Of a stretch of DNA of 64,000 nucleotides, positions 56,466-64,000 are shown piece after piece. This DNA is from Morinoia aosen. Lineage: Eukaryota; Arthropoda; Malacostraca; Amphipoda; Talitridae. The position numbers and the translations under genes were made by a program. The notes under the pieces are model-generated. The model ran no database searches and was not told the DNA's origin. It saw nothing but the letters and a program-made list of their open reading frames with translations. Positions within the stretch are counted from its first letter, which is position 1. Every line of letters starts with the position of its first letter. Where the stretch lies: NCBI GenBank assembly GCA_030386875.1, contig CM059558.1, positions 2,985,501-3,049,500 on the forward strand. The letters are read 5' to 3'.

Positions 56466-57476
56466 TTGAATGACTTATATTATAATCCAAAGACTGGTTA
56501 TACTGGAATGAATCAACTTGTTAAAAAATCCGGCTTATCTTCAACTCTCGTACGAAATTGGCTAGAAACTCAAAAAACTCACACTCTACATAAACCAATA
56601 AAACATAATTTCAAAACGAGAAGGGTGAAGGTATCAAAAATTGATGATCAATGGCAAGCTGATTTGGTTGACATGCAAAACTATAAAGATCAAGGAAAAA
56701 ACTACATTTAAACAGTAATTGACATTTTCAGTAAATATGCATGGGCGATTCCAATAAGTAAGATGACAGGTGAAGAAATCAAAACTTCTTTTCAAAAACT
56801 ATTTAAAATACGAATGCCTTCTAAAGTTCAAACAGATAAAGGATTAGAGTTTACAAATAAATCCACTCAAGAACTATTCAAGAAACATAACATTCAGTGG
56901 TTTAGTTCAGAAAATGAAACCAAAGCTCAAGTTGTGGAACGCTTCAACAGGACGTTAAAAACTAAAATGTGGAAATATTTTACACACATGAAAACTAAAA
57001 AATGGGTGAATGTTTTACAAGATTTAATGCAAAATTACAATAATAGCTATCATAGAACAATTAAAATGACACCTAACCAAGCCTCATTGGAAAAGAACAG
57101 TAAAAAGGTTTATGATAACTTATTCCCTCCAACCGAACCAACTTTCACATCACCGAAACTCAAAATCGGGGATAGGGTAAGAATAAGCAAGAAACGGAAA
57201 GACTTTCGGAAGGGTTATTTGCCAAATTTCACTAATGAGTTATTCATTGTATCCGAAATACTGTCTACTGAACCAATTACTTATAGATTAAAAGATATGG
57301 ATGATGAAGAAATAAAAGGAAGTTTTTATGAACAAGAACTATCAAAATATACTAGTGATGTTTATGCAATTGAGAAAATTCTCAAGAAGAGTAAAGGAAA
57401 ACTTCTGGTCAAGTGGAAAGGTTATGATGAACCTTCATGGATCTCAGCAACTGAACTTAATGTCAGTTCAGAGTGA
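56466..57476 (+). pseudogene. Retroviral-type integrase with C-terminal chromodomain
   Basis: One frame from about 56466 to 57476, broken by a TAA at 56709-56711. No ATG precedes the conserved N-terminus (NDLYYNPKTGYTGMNQL), so the natural start is unclear. The first catalytic Asp is in QWQADLVDMQNY, the second in VQTDKGLEFTNK, and the Glu in QVVERFNRTL about 34 residues later, a D,D(35)E core. The stop lies between the first and second catalytic residues. Near the end YAIEKILKKSKGKLLVKWKG and SWISATEL form a chromodomain, which in related elements steers integration to modified chromatin. It follows the PLA2 gene by about 10 bases. Confidence 0.9.
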
Positions 57477-57520
57477 ACTTATATTAAGTTAAAGTCTTTT
57501 TGAATTTTTCTCTTTAAAAA

Positions 57521-58633
57521 ATGGCGTTGATTGATATCAAAACTAAATCAGATTTACTAAACTTAGCAAAGAGTTTGAAAAAGCAATTCACAAATGATAG
57601 AATAATCGAACAAGTTTTATACCATGATGTTAAAAAAGTTTACAAACCATTGATTGAACCTTTATCTAAAATTGTTGACGAAACTAAACAAACTAGGTTG
57701 GCAATAAAAGATATACCTCATGAAAAACTTGAATCTATCTAAGGAAAACCTGTTGAGAAACTAGTTTTGCCATCTTCTGAATCCAACACTGTAGTTGGGC
57801 CTATCGCATTGGATTTCTTGCGTTTTGCATGGAAACCTGGAAATGAGTATGATAAAGCTTATGGCATTCGTTGGGATGGAAGTAAAGTTATGCTAGGAAA
57901 TAAAAAGGTAGATATTTTGGGTAATGATTTGAAAATTGGAGATAAAATATACGAAGGCACAACTGGATTATGGGAATTATTAACAAAGCAAAATCCTATT
58001 GATTTTAGGGACGAAGATAAAAATAATTATTATGATATGTTGTATTCAACTGATGCTTATTTGAAGGAAGACGGTACCATAAAGGCAAATAGGGGTGAGA
58101 AATATTCTAAATTTATCAAACCCTTCTATCGAATAGCTCAACGAAAAAAAGCTCATGCTGCAGTTGAAACAATTAGATCAGCAAGTCCCTCAAGTCGTGA
58201 ATCAAGTCGTGAATCAAGCCCTGAACCAAATCCTTTAAGAAACACAAACATAGTAGAATCCTCAATTTTGAGTCAATACCAAAGTCCTTCAACAAGTCAG
58301 AGACCAATTTTCGACCCTTCACGAAGGTCTACTTTTAGACCAACTCCTACTCCTGTACCTTCTTCTACATCTTCTCCTATACCCCCTCATTATCCTCCCA
58401 GAGAGGATTCAGACGTTTCAGGATCAGGTATTATTGTATTACCATCTAACATCAATGATCTTGTAAAAAGACACCAGTTATTGTTCGGTTCGTTTACCGC
58501 TGGAAATACAGGAGTTTTTAATGAACTGCAAATTCTTACGCACGAACTTTTAAAGCAAGGTCTATTAAATACTGCTGAATTAAAGGTGTTTGATGATTCA
58601 TTGTTTAAAAAATGGAATCTCAAAGCATTGTAA
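57521..58633 (+). pseudogene. Polinton-associated protein of unknown function (DUF8207-like), one internal stop
   Basis: Starts at ATG 57521 behind TCTTTAAAAA; the frame is open to 58633 except for a TAA at 57740-57742. The central part GIRWDGSKVMLGNKKVDILG followed by LWELLTKQNP resembles a domain found next to capsid genes in many insect and cnidarian Polintons; I recall it as DUF8207 but could not verify this. The N-terminus looks helical. Residues ~210-290 are a Ser/Pro/Arg-rich low-complexity linker. The conserved C-terminus (LLFGSFTAGNTGVFNELQIL) resembles a tail seen in the same proteins. A role in virion assembly is only a guess from position. The last 22 bases overlap the penton gene. 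Confidence 0.75.
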
Positions 58634-59310
58634 TTAGTGAAAGAAAAAGTGACATAAGTATAAACTTTAGTCCAGCAATAGAATTGAACAAAAATAAATT
58701 TCACGAAATGGCACTGGTTGGGTTAGACATGTATCATTCTATTCCTAACATTGATGAAAATAATAATAAATTTTATTATGAATTAAATGGTGTTGAAAAT
58801 GTAATTACACTTCCAACAGGATGTTATGAAATAGAAAGTATAAACGAATTCATTCAAAAAACATTGGCAGGCTTTATTGAAATCAAAGCAAATACTAATA
58901 CTTTGAAATGCGTCATAGTTCTCCATTCATCTACGTTAAAAGTATTTTTCAATAAAGAAAAATCTTTAAATACAATGTTAGGATTTGGAGGAATTATCTT
59001 AGAAGGTGTTGGAGAACATGAAAGTATAAATATAGTGAACATAATGTCTGTTAACGCAATACTCGTTCATTGTAGCGCAATTAACGGCTCATACCTCAAC
59101 GGTTCTTTGCATAATATTTTATATTCCTTTTTCCCAAACGTCCCACCAGGATATAAAATTGTAGAAAATCCAAATAAACCAATTTATCTACCGATATATC
59201 AACCTTTACTCTATGATTTGAGAATTTGGCTTACTGATCAAAATGGACATGCTCTGAATACTAGAGGTGAAGAAGTAACTGTTCGATTACACCTAAGATC
59301 TAGAAATTAA
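58612..59310 (+). CDS. Penton (single jelly-roll minor capsid) protein
   Basis: 232 aa, intact, starting at ATG 58612 behind TGTTTAAAAA, inside the end of the upstream gene. Features typical of Polinton penton proteins: an N-terminal block ALVGLDMYHSIPNIDE, FYYELNG, then LPTGCYEIESINEFIQ, a glycine-rich GFGG, and a long beta-rich C-terminus with PIYQPLLYDLRIWLTDQNG. It is expected to form the pentamers at the vertices of the icosahedral shell. It directly precedes the major capsid gene, the usual order. No damage is seen. Confidence 0.85.
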   Translation: MESQSIVISERKSDISINFSPAIELNKNKFHEMALVGLDMYHSIPNIDENNNKFYYELNGVENVITLPTGCYEIESINEFIQKTLAGFIEIKANTNTLKCVIVLHSSTLKVFFNKEKSLNTMLGFGGIILEGVGEHESINIVNIMSVNAILVHCSAINGSYLNGSLHNILYSFFPNVPPGYKIVENPNKPIYLPIYQPLLYDLRIWLTDQNGHALNTRGEEVTVRLHLRSRN

Positions 59311-59338
59311 AATAATTTGATAAAATTATCTTTAAAAA

Positions 59339-60607
59339 ATGGATTCTTTAAGATGGAATGAAAATATTAAAGTTGATGAATCAATTGAAAAAATTGAAAC
59401 GCATAACTATGAACCACATATAGGTACTGATTTGAATCGTGAACATAATGATATCAAGATCATTATCCAGAATCAAGATCAGTTTCTATTACCTAGTAAA
59501 AGTTTTATATATATAGAAGGAGCTTTGAATAAAGAAGATGGAAGTGATTATAATTTTAAAGATGAAAAAATAACAATAATCAACAATGGATTAATGCATT
59601 TGTTTGATAGAGTTTCTTACAGAATTGGAGATGAAGAAATTGAAGGTTATAGTTACCCTGGAATTACAACAACTCTAAAAGGATTAGTTAGCTATCCCCG
59701 AAATGTTAAAGAAAACATGATATTTTTCTGGAGCGTCGATACTAAGAAGAATGAAAAATCAAACGAAGGATTTAGCGATCGAAATGACTACTTAAGTTCA
59801 GCTAATGGGAAATTCAGCGCTGCTATCCCACTTGAACATGTGTTTGGATTTTGTGAAAATTATAAGAAGGTAATTTATGGAGTGAAACATGCTCTGACTT
59901 TAAGAAGAGGTGATAATTCTAATGCTATATTCAAATCGGATGAGAAAGATGCAAACCAGCAAGATAAAGTAGTTGATGGTAAAATTACTATTACAAAATT
60001 AATTTGGAAAATGCCAGCTTACAAACTGTCTGATGAGTATAAAATAAAGCTATATCGCCATATTAAGGATAAAATAACATTACCTATTCCTTATTTGAAT
60101 AGACAATTGGAACAAACAATTGTAAACTCTCAACAGAAATTCTTAGATTGGACTTTAACTCCAAATTCAGGATCTCAAAGACCTCGATATATAATTTTAG
60201 CGTTCCAAACTAAGAAAGCTAATTCACAGGCTGTAAACAATGCAATTTTCGATCATTGTAACTTGACGAATGCATATGTTCAGCTGAATAATGAACGATA
60301 CCCTGATCACAATTTACAGATTGATTTCGATTCTAACAATTATGCTACAGCTTATAAGATGTTAATAGATTATGTACCTAATGAAAATTGTGCTATCGAA
60401 TACAGACACTTTAAATATTTGTATCCCATCTATGTGTTTGATATCAGCAGACAAAATGAACGTATCAAGGAAACTACAATTGATATTAATATTAAAGCAG
60501 AATTTAAAACCAATATTCCTGATGATACACATGCATATGCACTGATTCTATCTGACAGAGTAATTCGATTGCAATCTGACGGTGATAAAATGAGTTTAAA
60601 CTACTAA
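59339..60607 (+). CDS. Major capsid protein (hexon-like, double jelly-roll)
   Basis: 422 aa, intact, ATG 59339 behind ATCTTTAAAAA. Conserved features of the Polinton/adintovirus major capsid family: FLLPSKSFIYIEGAL near residue 60, INNGLMHLFDRVSYRIGDEE near 80, GITTTLKGLVSYP, and later QKFLDWTLTPNSGSQRPRYI. The length is at the short end for the family. It should form the trimers that make up the capsid faces. The gene is flanked by penton and core genes. Being open while polymerase and integrase are broken is notable. The fold is inferred from family resemblance, not from a model. Confidence 0.85.
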   Translation: MDSLRWNENIKVDESIEKIETHNYEPHIGTDLNREHNDIKIIIQNQDQFLLPSKSFIYIEGALNKEDGSDYNFKDEKITIINNGLMHLFDRVSYRIGDEEIEGYSYPGITTTLKGLVSYPRNVKENMIFFWSVDTKKNEKSNEGFSDRNDYLSSANGKFSAAIPLEHVFGFCENYKKVIYGVKHALTLRRGDNSNAIFKSDEKDANQQDKVVDGKITITKLIWKMPAYKLSDEYKIKLYRHIKDKITLPIPYLNRQLEQTIVNSQQKFLDWTLTPNSGSQRPRYIILAFQTKKANSQAVNNAIFDHCNLTNAYVQLNNERYPDHNLQIDFDSNNYATAYKMLIDYVPNENCAIEYRHFKYLYPIYVFDISRQNERIKETTIDINIKAEFKTNIPDDTHAYALILSDRVIRLQSDGDKMSLNY

Positions 60608-60642
60608 AAATTAAAATATATTCACATAATAATGTTTAAAAA

Positions 60643-61014
60643 ATGTATTGTGTAAAGTGTAAGAAGAAAACTGATACTGATAATCCTCAATATTTAATTA
60701 CAAAGAACAATAAGATACTGGTCAAAGGTATGTGTATTATTTGTAAAAAGACAAAGACTTCTTTTGTTTCTAAAGATACTGCGACGAAAGGGGGTTTTAT
60801 ATTTACAATTCCAGCTTTATTAGCTGGCCTTGGGGCTGCTGGCTCTTTGGCTGGAGGTGCTGCTGCAATAGCATCCGCAGTCAATAAGAAAAAAGCTGAT
60901 GATAAACTCTTGTCAGAAACTAAAAGGCACAATGAAGCAATGGAAAGTAAAAAAGGTTCAGGTATACGGATAACTCCGAGAAAAAAAAAACTTGTGGAAA
61001 GGGTCTCTACTTGA
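60643..61014 (+). CDS. Adenovirus pX-like virion core protein, C-terminus frameshifted
   Basis: 123 codons from ATG 60643 behind TGTTTAAAAA. The N-terminus MYCVKCKKKT and CIICKKTKTSF forms a small zinc-ribbon (DUF5679-type). A hydrophobic, Gly/Ala-rich segment follows (IPALLAGLGAAGSLAGGAAA, ~55-80), then a charged helix with LLSETKRHNEAMESKKGSG. Such proteins are core/membrane-active virion components in adintoviruses. The frame changes at a run of ten A (60981-60990); in another frame the next bases encode GKGLYLKPPKK and a stop at 61029, the usual end of these proteins. So the present C-terminus is probably a product of an indel there. Confidence 0.78.
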   Translation: MYCVKCKKKTDTDNPQYLITKNNKILVKGMCIICKKTKTSFVSKDTATKGGFIFTIPALLAGLGAAGSLAGGAAAIASAVNKKKADDKLLSETKRHNEAMESKKGSGIRITPRKKKLVERVST

Positions 61015-61438
61015 AACCACCAAAGAAGTAATACCTAACAAACCATTATCTAAACATGATTTAGAATACTACATAAATATATTGAAAATTCCGAATTTTC
61101 GAGGTATTTACATGAGAGATACTTTACCTAAACACCCTTTAGAAACGGAATGCGGGATCCTAAATTTAGACACTGAAAAAGGATTAGGAACGCATTGGAC
61201 TTGTTGGTATAAGAAAGACAATATATGTTATTACTTTGACAGTTATGGTTTGATTTATCCAATTGAATTTAAAGACTACTTAACAGATCGTGTTGATATA
61301 ATTTTCTCTACTTACAAAATCCAGAAAATAGGTGATGTAATTTGTGGACATTTATGTCTAGAAATGCTGAAGCGTTTGGAAAATGAAAGCTTTCATGCAA
61401 TTCTTTTAGATCTGTATAAAACCCCAACTAGTTTTTAG
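60992..61438 (+). CDS. Adenain-like cysteine protease
   Basis: Open frame from 60992 to 61438; the conserved protein begins at about 61031 (IPNKPLSKHDLEYY). The catalytic triad is visible: His in LGTHWTCWY, Asp in YYFDSYG, and Cys in GDVICGHLCLEML, plus the FRGIYMRD region near the N-terminus. Proteases of this family process capsid and core proteins during virion maturation. There is no ATG at the expected start: ATA stands at 61031-61033, overlapping the TAA that would end the core gene, where related genomes would have ATG. The next in-frame ATG is at 61111. The catalytic core is intact, but expression is doubtful. Confidence 0.85.
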   Translation: MWKGSLLETTKEVIPNKPLSKHDLEYYINILKIPNFRGIYMRDTLPKHPLETECGILNLDTEKGLGTHWTCWYKKDNICYYFDSYGLIYPIEFKDYLTDRVDIIFSTYKIQKIGDVICGHLCLEMLKRLENESFHAILLDLYKTPTSF

Positions 61439-61472
61439 AAAATAAACTAGAGTTAATTTTTTTCTTTAAAAA

Positions 61473-62795
61473 ATGTCTTGTGGAAATATTTATGCAGCAA
61501 AGTTGGTCTTTTTACCTTCCTGTAAAGAAAATCATGAACATGAAAATAGTGAAAATAATTCTGAAGGACTTTTGCAGAATGTAGAGCAAATAAAAAGTTT
61601 ACTTGAAGATTCTAATATAGAGTCATTGAAAGACACAATTGAAGCTCTCAAAAATGAAAGAACTGAATTGGAATCAATTATAAACGAGTATGATGAGAAA
61701 TATGTGACTCTGAAAACAGATTTACAAGTGAAATTTTCTGATGTAGACTCAATCGTTAAATTCTTAGAGACGTTAATTTATGATTTTTCTGAAAAGTTCG
61801 GTGCTCTTGAACCAAAAATTGTTTCAAGTGAGGAACGACTATCAAGCATAGACTATACATTGATGAAGAAAATTGATGAAATTGATGCTAAATTTGAAAA
61901 CATTGATTCAAACATAATCAACCTAACAGACGTAAAAATTCCTGAGATTGGGGATAAATTGAAGAGTCTAGAGTCAGGTATTGAAACTAGAATTGATGAA
62001 AAGCTGTTAGTTAAAGAGTCAGCATTACCCGATCAGATTAAAGGAGTTGAAGCTAAATTTGAGCTTGTGGACTCTAAGATAACCAATTTGATTGATGTTA
62101 AAATTCCTGAGATTCTAGAGAATTTTAAGAATCAAGAGTCAGTTATACAAAATCAAATGGATGATAAACTGAAGACTTTAGAAACTAAAATTAGTGATCA
62201 AATTGATTCAAAGAACTTATTAATAAGGAATAAAATTGAAGAACAAGAAATTAGTATAATTAATGTTGTGAATGAAAAAGAAATGAGCTTGCAGACATCA
62301 CTTAATGATCAAATTGAAGAAAAGCTGAAGAGTTTAGAATCAACACTGAACAATACTGTTGAAGAAAAAAGTAAAAGCTTAGAGGCACATCTAACTGAAT
62401 TAAGTGATAGAAACCTTTTTGTTATGGAAAGAACAGTAGCCTTAGCACCCTCGTTTGTTGAAGTTGACAATAAGCTGAAAAATTTAGAGTCAACCATAAC
62501 CTCATCCAGCGAAGAAAAATTCAATGGTCTTAACAAAATTATAATGGAATTACGAGCAGAGTCAGTCCCATTAAGAAAAATAGAAGAACTAGCTAAGAAC
62601 TTGAGTGATGTAGAAAGTCTTTTCCAGGAGTTTTCAAGAGACATTATTTCAAATCAGAATGAAATCAGTCAGTTCAAATTAATGCTTCAGAATGAAACTG
62701 ATAAAAATGTAAAATTAAACCAGGAAGTGGAAAGTTTGAGTGACCGAGTAAACAATTTGATATCTATGAGAGTTAGAGAAAATTTAGAGAATTGA
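61473..62795 (+). CDS. Long coiled-coil protein, fibre or virion-associated (predicted)
   Basis: 440 aa, intact, ATG 61473 behind TCTTTAAAAA. After a ~25-residue N-terminus (MSCGNIYAAKLVFLPSC) nearly the whole protein is heptad-rich, with repeated segments such as SLESGIETRIDEKL and SLESTLNNTVEEKS; an approximately 40-50-residue unit with VDSKI-NLIDVKIPEI and LKSLES recurs three to four times. No globular domain is recognised. It follows the protease and precedes two more coiled-coil genes, suggesting a trimeric fibre shaft or tegument-like role; this is inference from position and form. Length and open state speak for real constraint. Confidence 0.7.
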   Translation: MSCGNIYAAKLVFLPSCKENHEHENSENNSEGLLQNVEQIKSLLEDSNIESLKDTIEALKNERTELESIINEYDEKYVTLKTDLQVKFSDVDSIVKFLETLIYDFSEKFGALEPKIVSSEERLSSIDYTLMKKIDEIDAKFENIDSNIINLTDVKIPEIGDKLKSLESGIETRIDEKLLVKESALPDQIKGVEAKFELVDSKITNLIDVKIPEILENFKNQESVIQNQMDDKLKTLETKISDQIDSKNLLIRNKIEEQEISIINVVNEKEMSLQTSLNDQIEEKLKSLESTLNNTVEEKSKSLEAHLTELSDRNLFVMERTVALAPSFVEVDNKLKNLESTITSSSEEKFNGLNKIIMELRAESVPLRKIEELAKNLSDVESLFQEFSRDIISNQNEISQFKLMLQNETDKNVKLNQEVESLSDRVNNLISMRVRENLEN

Positions 62796-62813
62796 AAATT
62801 CTATGTATAAAAA

Positions 62814-63512
62814 ATGATAGGCGTAAATATTTTTGGACAACAAGGAAAAAAATCATTTTTATCTTCACAACCAGGACCTCCTGGAATAGGTTTTAAATAT
62901 CTTGATGAAGATCAAAATTTCGATTTAAATAATAGAAGACTTGCAAATATTTCTTTTCCAATCGAAGAATTTGACGCTACGAATAAAAAATATGTTGACG
63001 AAGTTTTGGAAAATTTGAGGCTTCATCTCAGAAAACATATAGAGGTAAGAGAAAATCTTATCAATGAAAATTATCAGTTCAGAAGTGAATCCATCCAAGC
63101 ATCTATAGATGAGAATACTACAAGTTTTCAAGAAAAACTCAGAGAAATTATGACAAATCTCAATGAACATAGTAGAATATCTGAGGAAAAAATAGAAGTG
63201 ATTCGAACAGGTACTTTAGAACATACAGACTTTTTGAAAAATGAAATAAAGAGGTTGGAAGAAGAAGAAATAAAAAGTGTGAAATTAGATTATGCAAATC
63301 TCGAGAGAGTATTCAACGATATGAGTTCATACATTGAAACTTTTAGAAATAATCTTCATGAACAGGATAGAGAAACTATCATAAATACAAATGAAATAGA
63401 AAAATTGAAACAGTCATCGCAGAAATTGGAGGATGACAGTGCTGATATTAAAAACAGATTAATATCGTTAGAGAATACTTTGAGACGAGAAACCGTTGAA
63501 CCGTTGAACTAA
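62814..63512 (+). CDS. Fibre-like protein with collagen-like turn and phage-fibre motif
   Basis: 232 aa, intact, ATG 62814 behind ATGTATAAAAA. The N-terminus carries SSQPGPPGIGF, a minimal collagen-like triplet run, followed by DFDLNNRRLANI-like sequence (here NFDLNNRRLANISFPIEE) and FDATNKKYVDEV. The NRRL-NI ... DATNKKYVDE pattern is common in trimeric bacteriophage tail fibres and some other viral fibres (family knowledge). The rest is coiled coil (LEEEEIKSVKLDYANLERVF and others). A role as receptor-binding or shaft protein of the virion is likely but not proven. It belongs to the same run as the preceding gene. Confidence 0.7.
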   Translation: MIGVNIFGQQGKKSFLSSQPGPPGIGFKYLDEDQNFDLNNRRLANISFPIEEFDATNKKYVDEVLENLRLHLRKHIEVRENLINENYQFRSESIQASIDENTTSFQEKLREIMTNLNEHSRISEEKIEVIRTGTLEHTDFLKNEIKRLEEEEIKSVKLDYANLERVFNDMSSYIETFRNNLHEQDRETIINTNEIEKLKQSSQKLEDDSADIKNRLISLENTLRRETVEPLN

Positions 63513-63581
63513 AAAAACATGTTTTTTAATAGATAAACTTAATAAATAAGAAAAACGCATTGAAGAATTAAACTTAATAAA

Positions 63582-63809
63582 ATGGAAGATATTATTACAG
63601 ACATTCAAAGAGAAGTTGTTCGCAATACTGCAAACATAAATCAATTGCAATTAGATGTTAATCAAATTCAAAATGATGTCGAATTAAATAGGGAAGTTAT
63701 AACTCAATTAGAGTCAAATATCATTCATCTTGAAACATTAATCAGTAACGATTCTTATGACACAAAAGGTAGCTTTTCTCTCGTAATTGCCCAACGAGAC
63801 AACCAATAA
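63582..63809 (+). CDS. Short coiled-coil protein
   Basis: 75 aa, ATG 63582 behind CTTAATAAA. The first ~58 residues are heptad-rich (VVRNTANINQLQLDVNQIQN), the last ~15 differ (YDTKGSFSLVIAQRD). It may be a small fibre-associated protein or a truncated member of the fibre group. Both the preceding bases and those after its stop contain AAGAAAAA and ATTGAAGAATT (63549-63569 and 63814-63833), hinting at a local duplication of the intergenic sequence. Confidence 0.55.
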   Translation: MEDIITDIQREVVRNTANINQLQLDVNQIQNDVELNREVITQLESNIIHLETLISNDSYDTKGSFSLVIAQRDNQ

Positions 63810-63933
63810 GAAAGAAAAATACATTGAAGAATTGAACTTAATGAAGTAGCGAATTTAAAAAATCAATGTTTACAGTTGCTACAAACAGAAAATAAATATT
63901 GTAAAATGAGTTGTAGTTTATTAGTTATATAAA

Positions 63934-64000
63934 ATGGTGTATATGTGGAAAGACAGTAAAAGAAATAATCAAAAGAATCATTTTATTTTTCCTTCACCTT
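63934..64000 (+). CDS. Start of a further gene, cut by the window edge
   Basis: ATG at 63934 behind GTTATATAAA opens a frame that runs to the window end (22 codons: MVYMWKDSKRNNQKNHFIF and on). It resembles the other starts in spacing and upstream sequence. Its function cannot be told. Confidence 0.35.
   Translation, partial: MVYMWKDSKRNNQKNHFIFPSP

Larger units (their letters stand above)
51830..64000 (+). mobile_element. Polinton/adintovirus-like element, + strand, open at the right edge
   Basis: Gene content and order: protein-primed family B DNA polymerase, phospholipase-A2-domain protein, chromodomain integrase, protein of unknown function, penton, double-jelly-roll major capsid, pX-like core protein, adenain-like protease, coiled-coil/fibre-like proteins. 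This set defines Polintons/Mavericks and the proposed Adintoviridae. All genes are on the + strand, closely packed and AT-rich. The left terminal inverted repeat was not located; the right end lies outside. No FtsK/HerA-type ATPase was found within the window. Confidence 0.9.

Noticed and set aside
51830-64000. Packaging ATPase (FtsK/HerA type) of the Polinton
   Set aside because: No Walker A-bearing frame was found in this span; it may lie beyond the window, so none is annotated.
1-64000. tRNA or rRNA genes
   Set aside because: Only tRNA-derived SINE heads (50389, 53018) show A/B-box-like sequence; no intact cloverleaf or rRNA segment was seen.

Overview
The window looks like gene-poor, transposon-rich nuclear DNA of an arthropod, most likely an insect. 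Grounds: one spliced host gene (a C2H2 zinc-finger gene with GT/AG introns), transposon types typical of insect genomes (mariner-like with a DUF4817-type helix-turn-helix, hAT, I/Jockey-type retrotransposons, Polinton/adintovirus-like elements) and degenerate TTAGG-rich repeats. The species was not identified.

Layout. 1-4.2 kb: AT-rich non-coding DNA with pieces of a ~360-bp SINE-like repeat. 4.27-5.75 kb: dead mariner-like element with terminal inverted repeats. 6.57-16.9 kb: host zinc-finger gene on the + strand, three coding exons (6639-6750, 11747-11868, 15107-16711; phases agree; ~612 aa), its introns carrying SINEs, a minisatellite, a foldback repeat and a TTAGG-like repeat field. 18.6-26.37 kb: decayed non-LTR retrotransposon 1, itself hit by a 592-bp solo LTR (4-bp target duplication) and by a 542-bp truncated retrotransposon tail (10-bp target duplication). 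26.37-32.19 kb: decayed, internally deleted Polinton copy on the - strand, with a SINE and a foldback element inside it. 32.87-38.92 kb: non-LTR retrotransposon 2, better preserved, ending in a TAA-repeat tail. 42.4-45.8 kb: cluster of minisatellites including a 65-bp satellite with a four-unit higher-order period. 46.69-50.78 kb: hAT element with both terminal repeats and an 8-bp target duplication, transposase decayed. 51.83-64.0 kb: second, much better preserved Polinton/adintovirus-like element on the + strand, running off the right edge.

The + strand Polinton is the most informative part. Its order is protein-primed DNA polymerase, phospholipase-A2-domain protein, chromodomain integrase, a protein of unknown function, penton, double-jelly-roll major capsid protein, adenovirus pX-like core protein, adenain-like protease, then a run of coiled-coil, fibre-like proteins. 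Polymerase and integrase are broken (frameshifts, a SINE insertion, a stop), whereas penton, major capsid and the fibre-like genes are open. Nearly all its genes begin directly after an A-rich motif of the type TTTAAAAA-ATG, which looks like a shared promoter or leader signal. No FtsK/HerA packaging ATPase is seen before the window ends; it may lie beyond 64 kb.

The two retrotransposons and the truncated tail share a 3' UTR RNA fold (long stem whose loop pairs downstream, i.e. a pseudoknot) with compensatory base changes. Retrotransposon 1 also has a tandemly duplicated ORF1 core. These, with the promoter-like motif of the Polinton, are the strongest leads for new biology.
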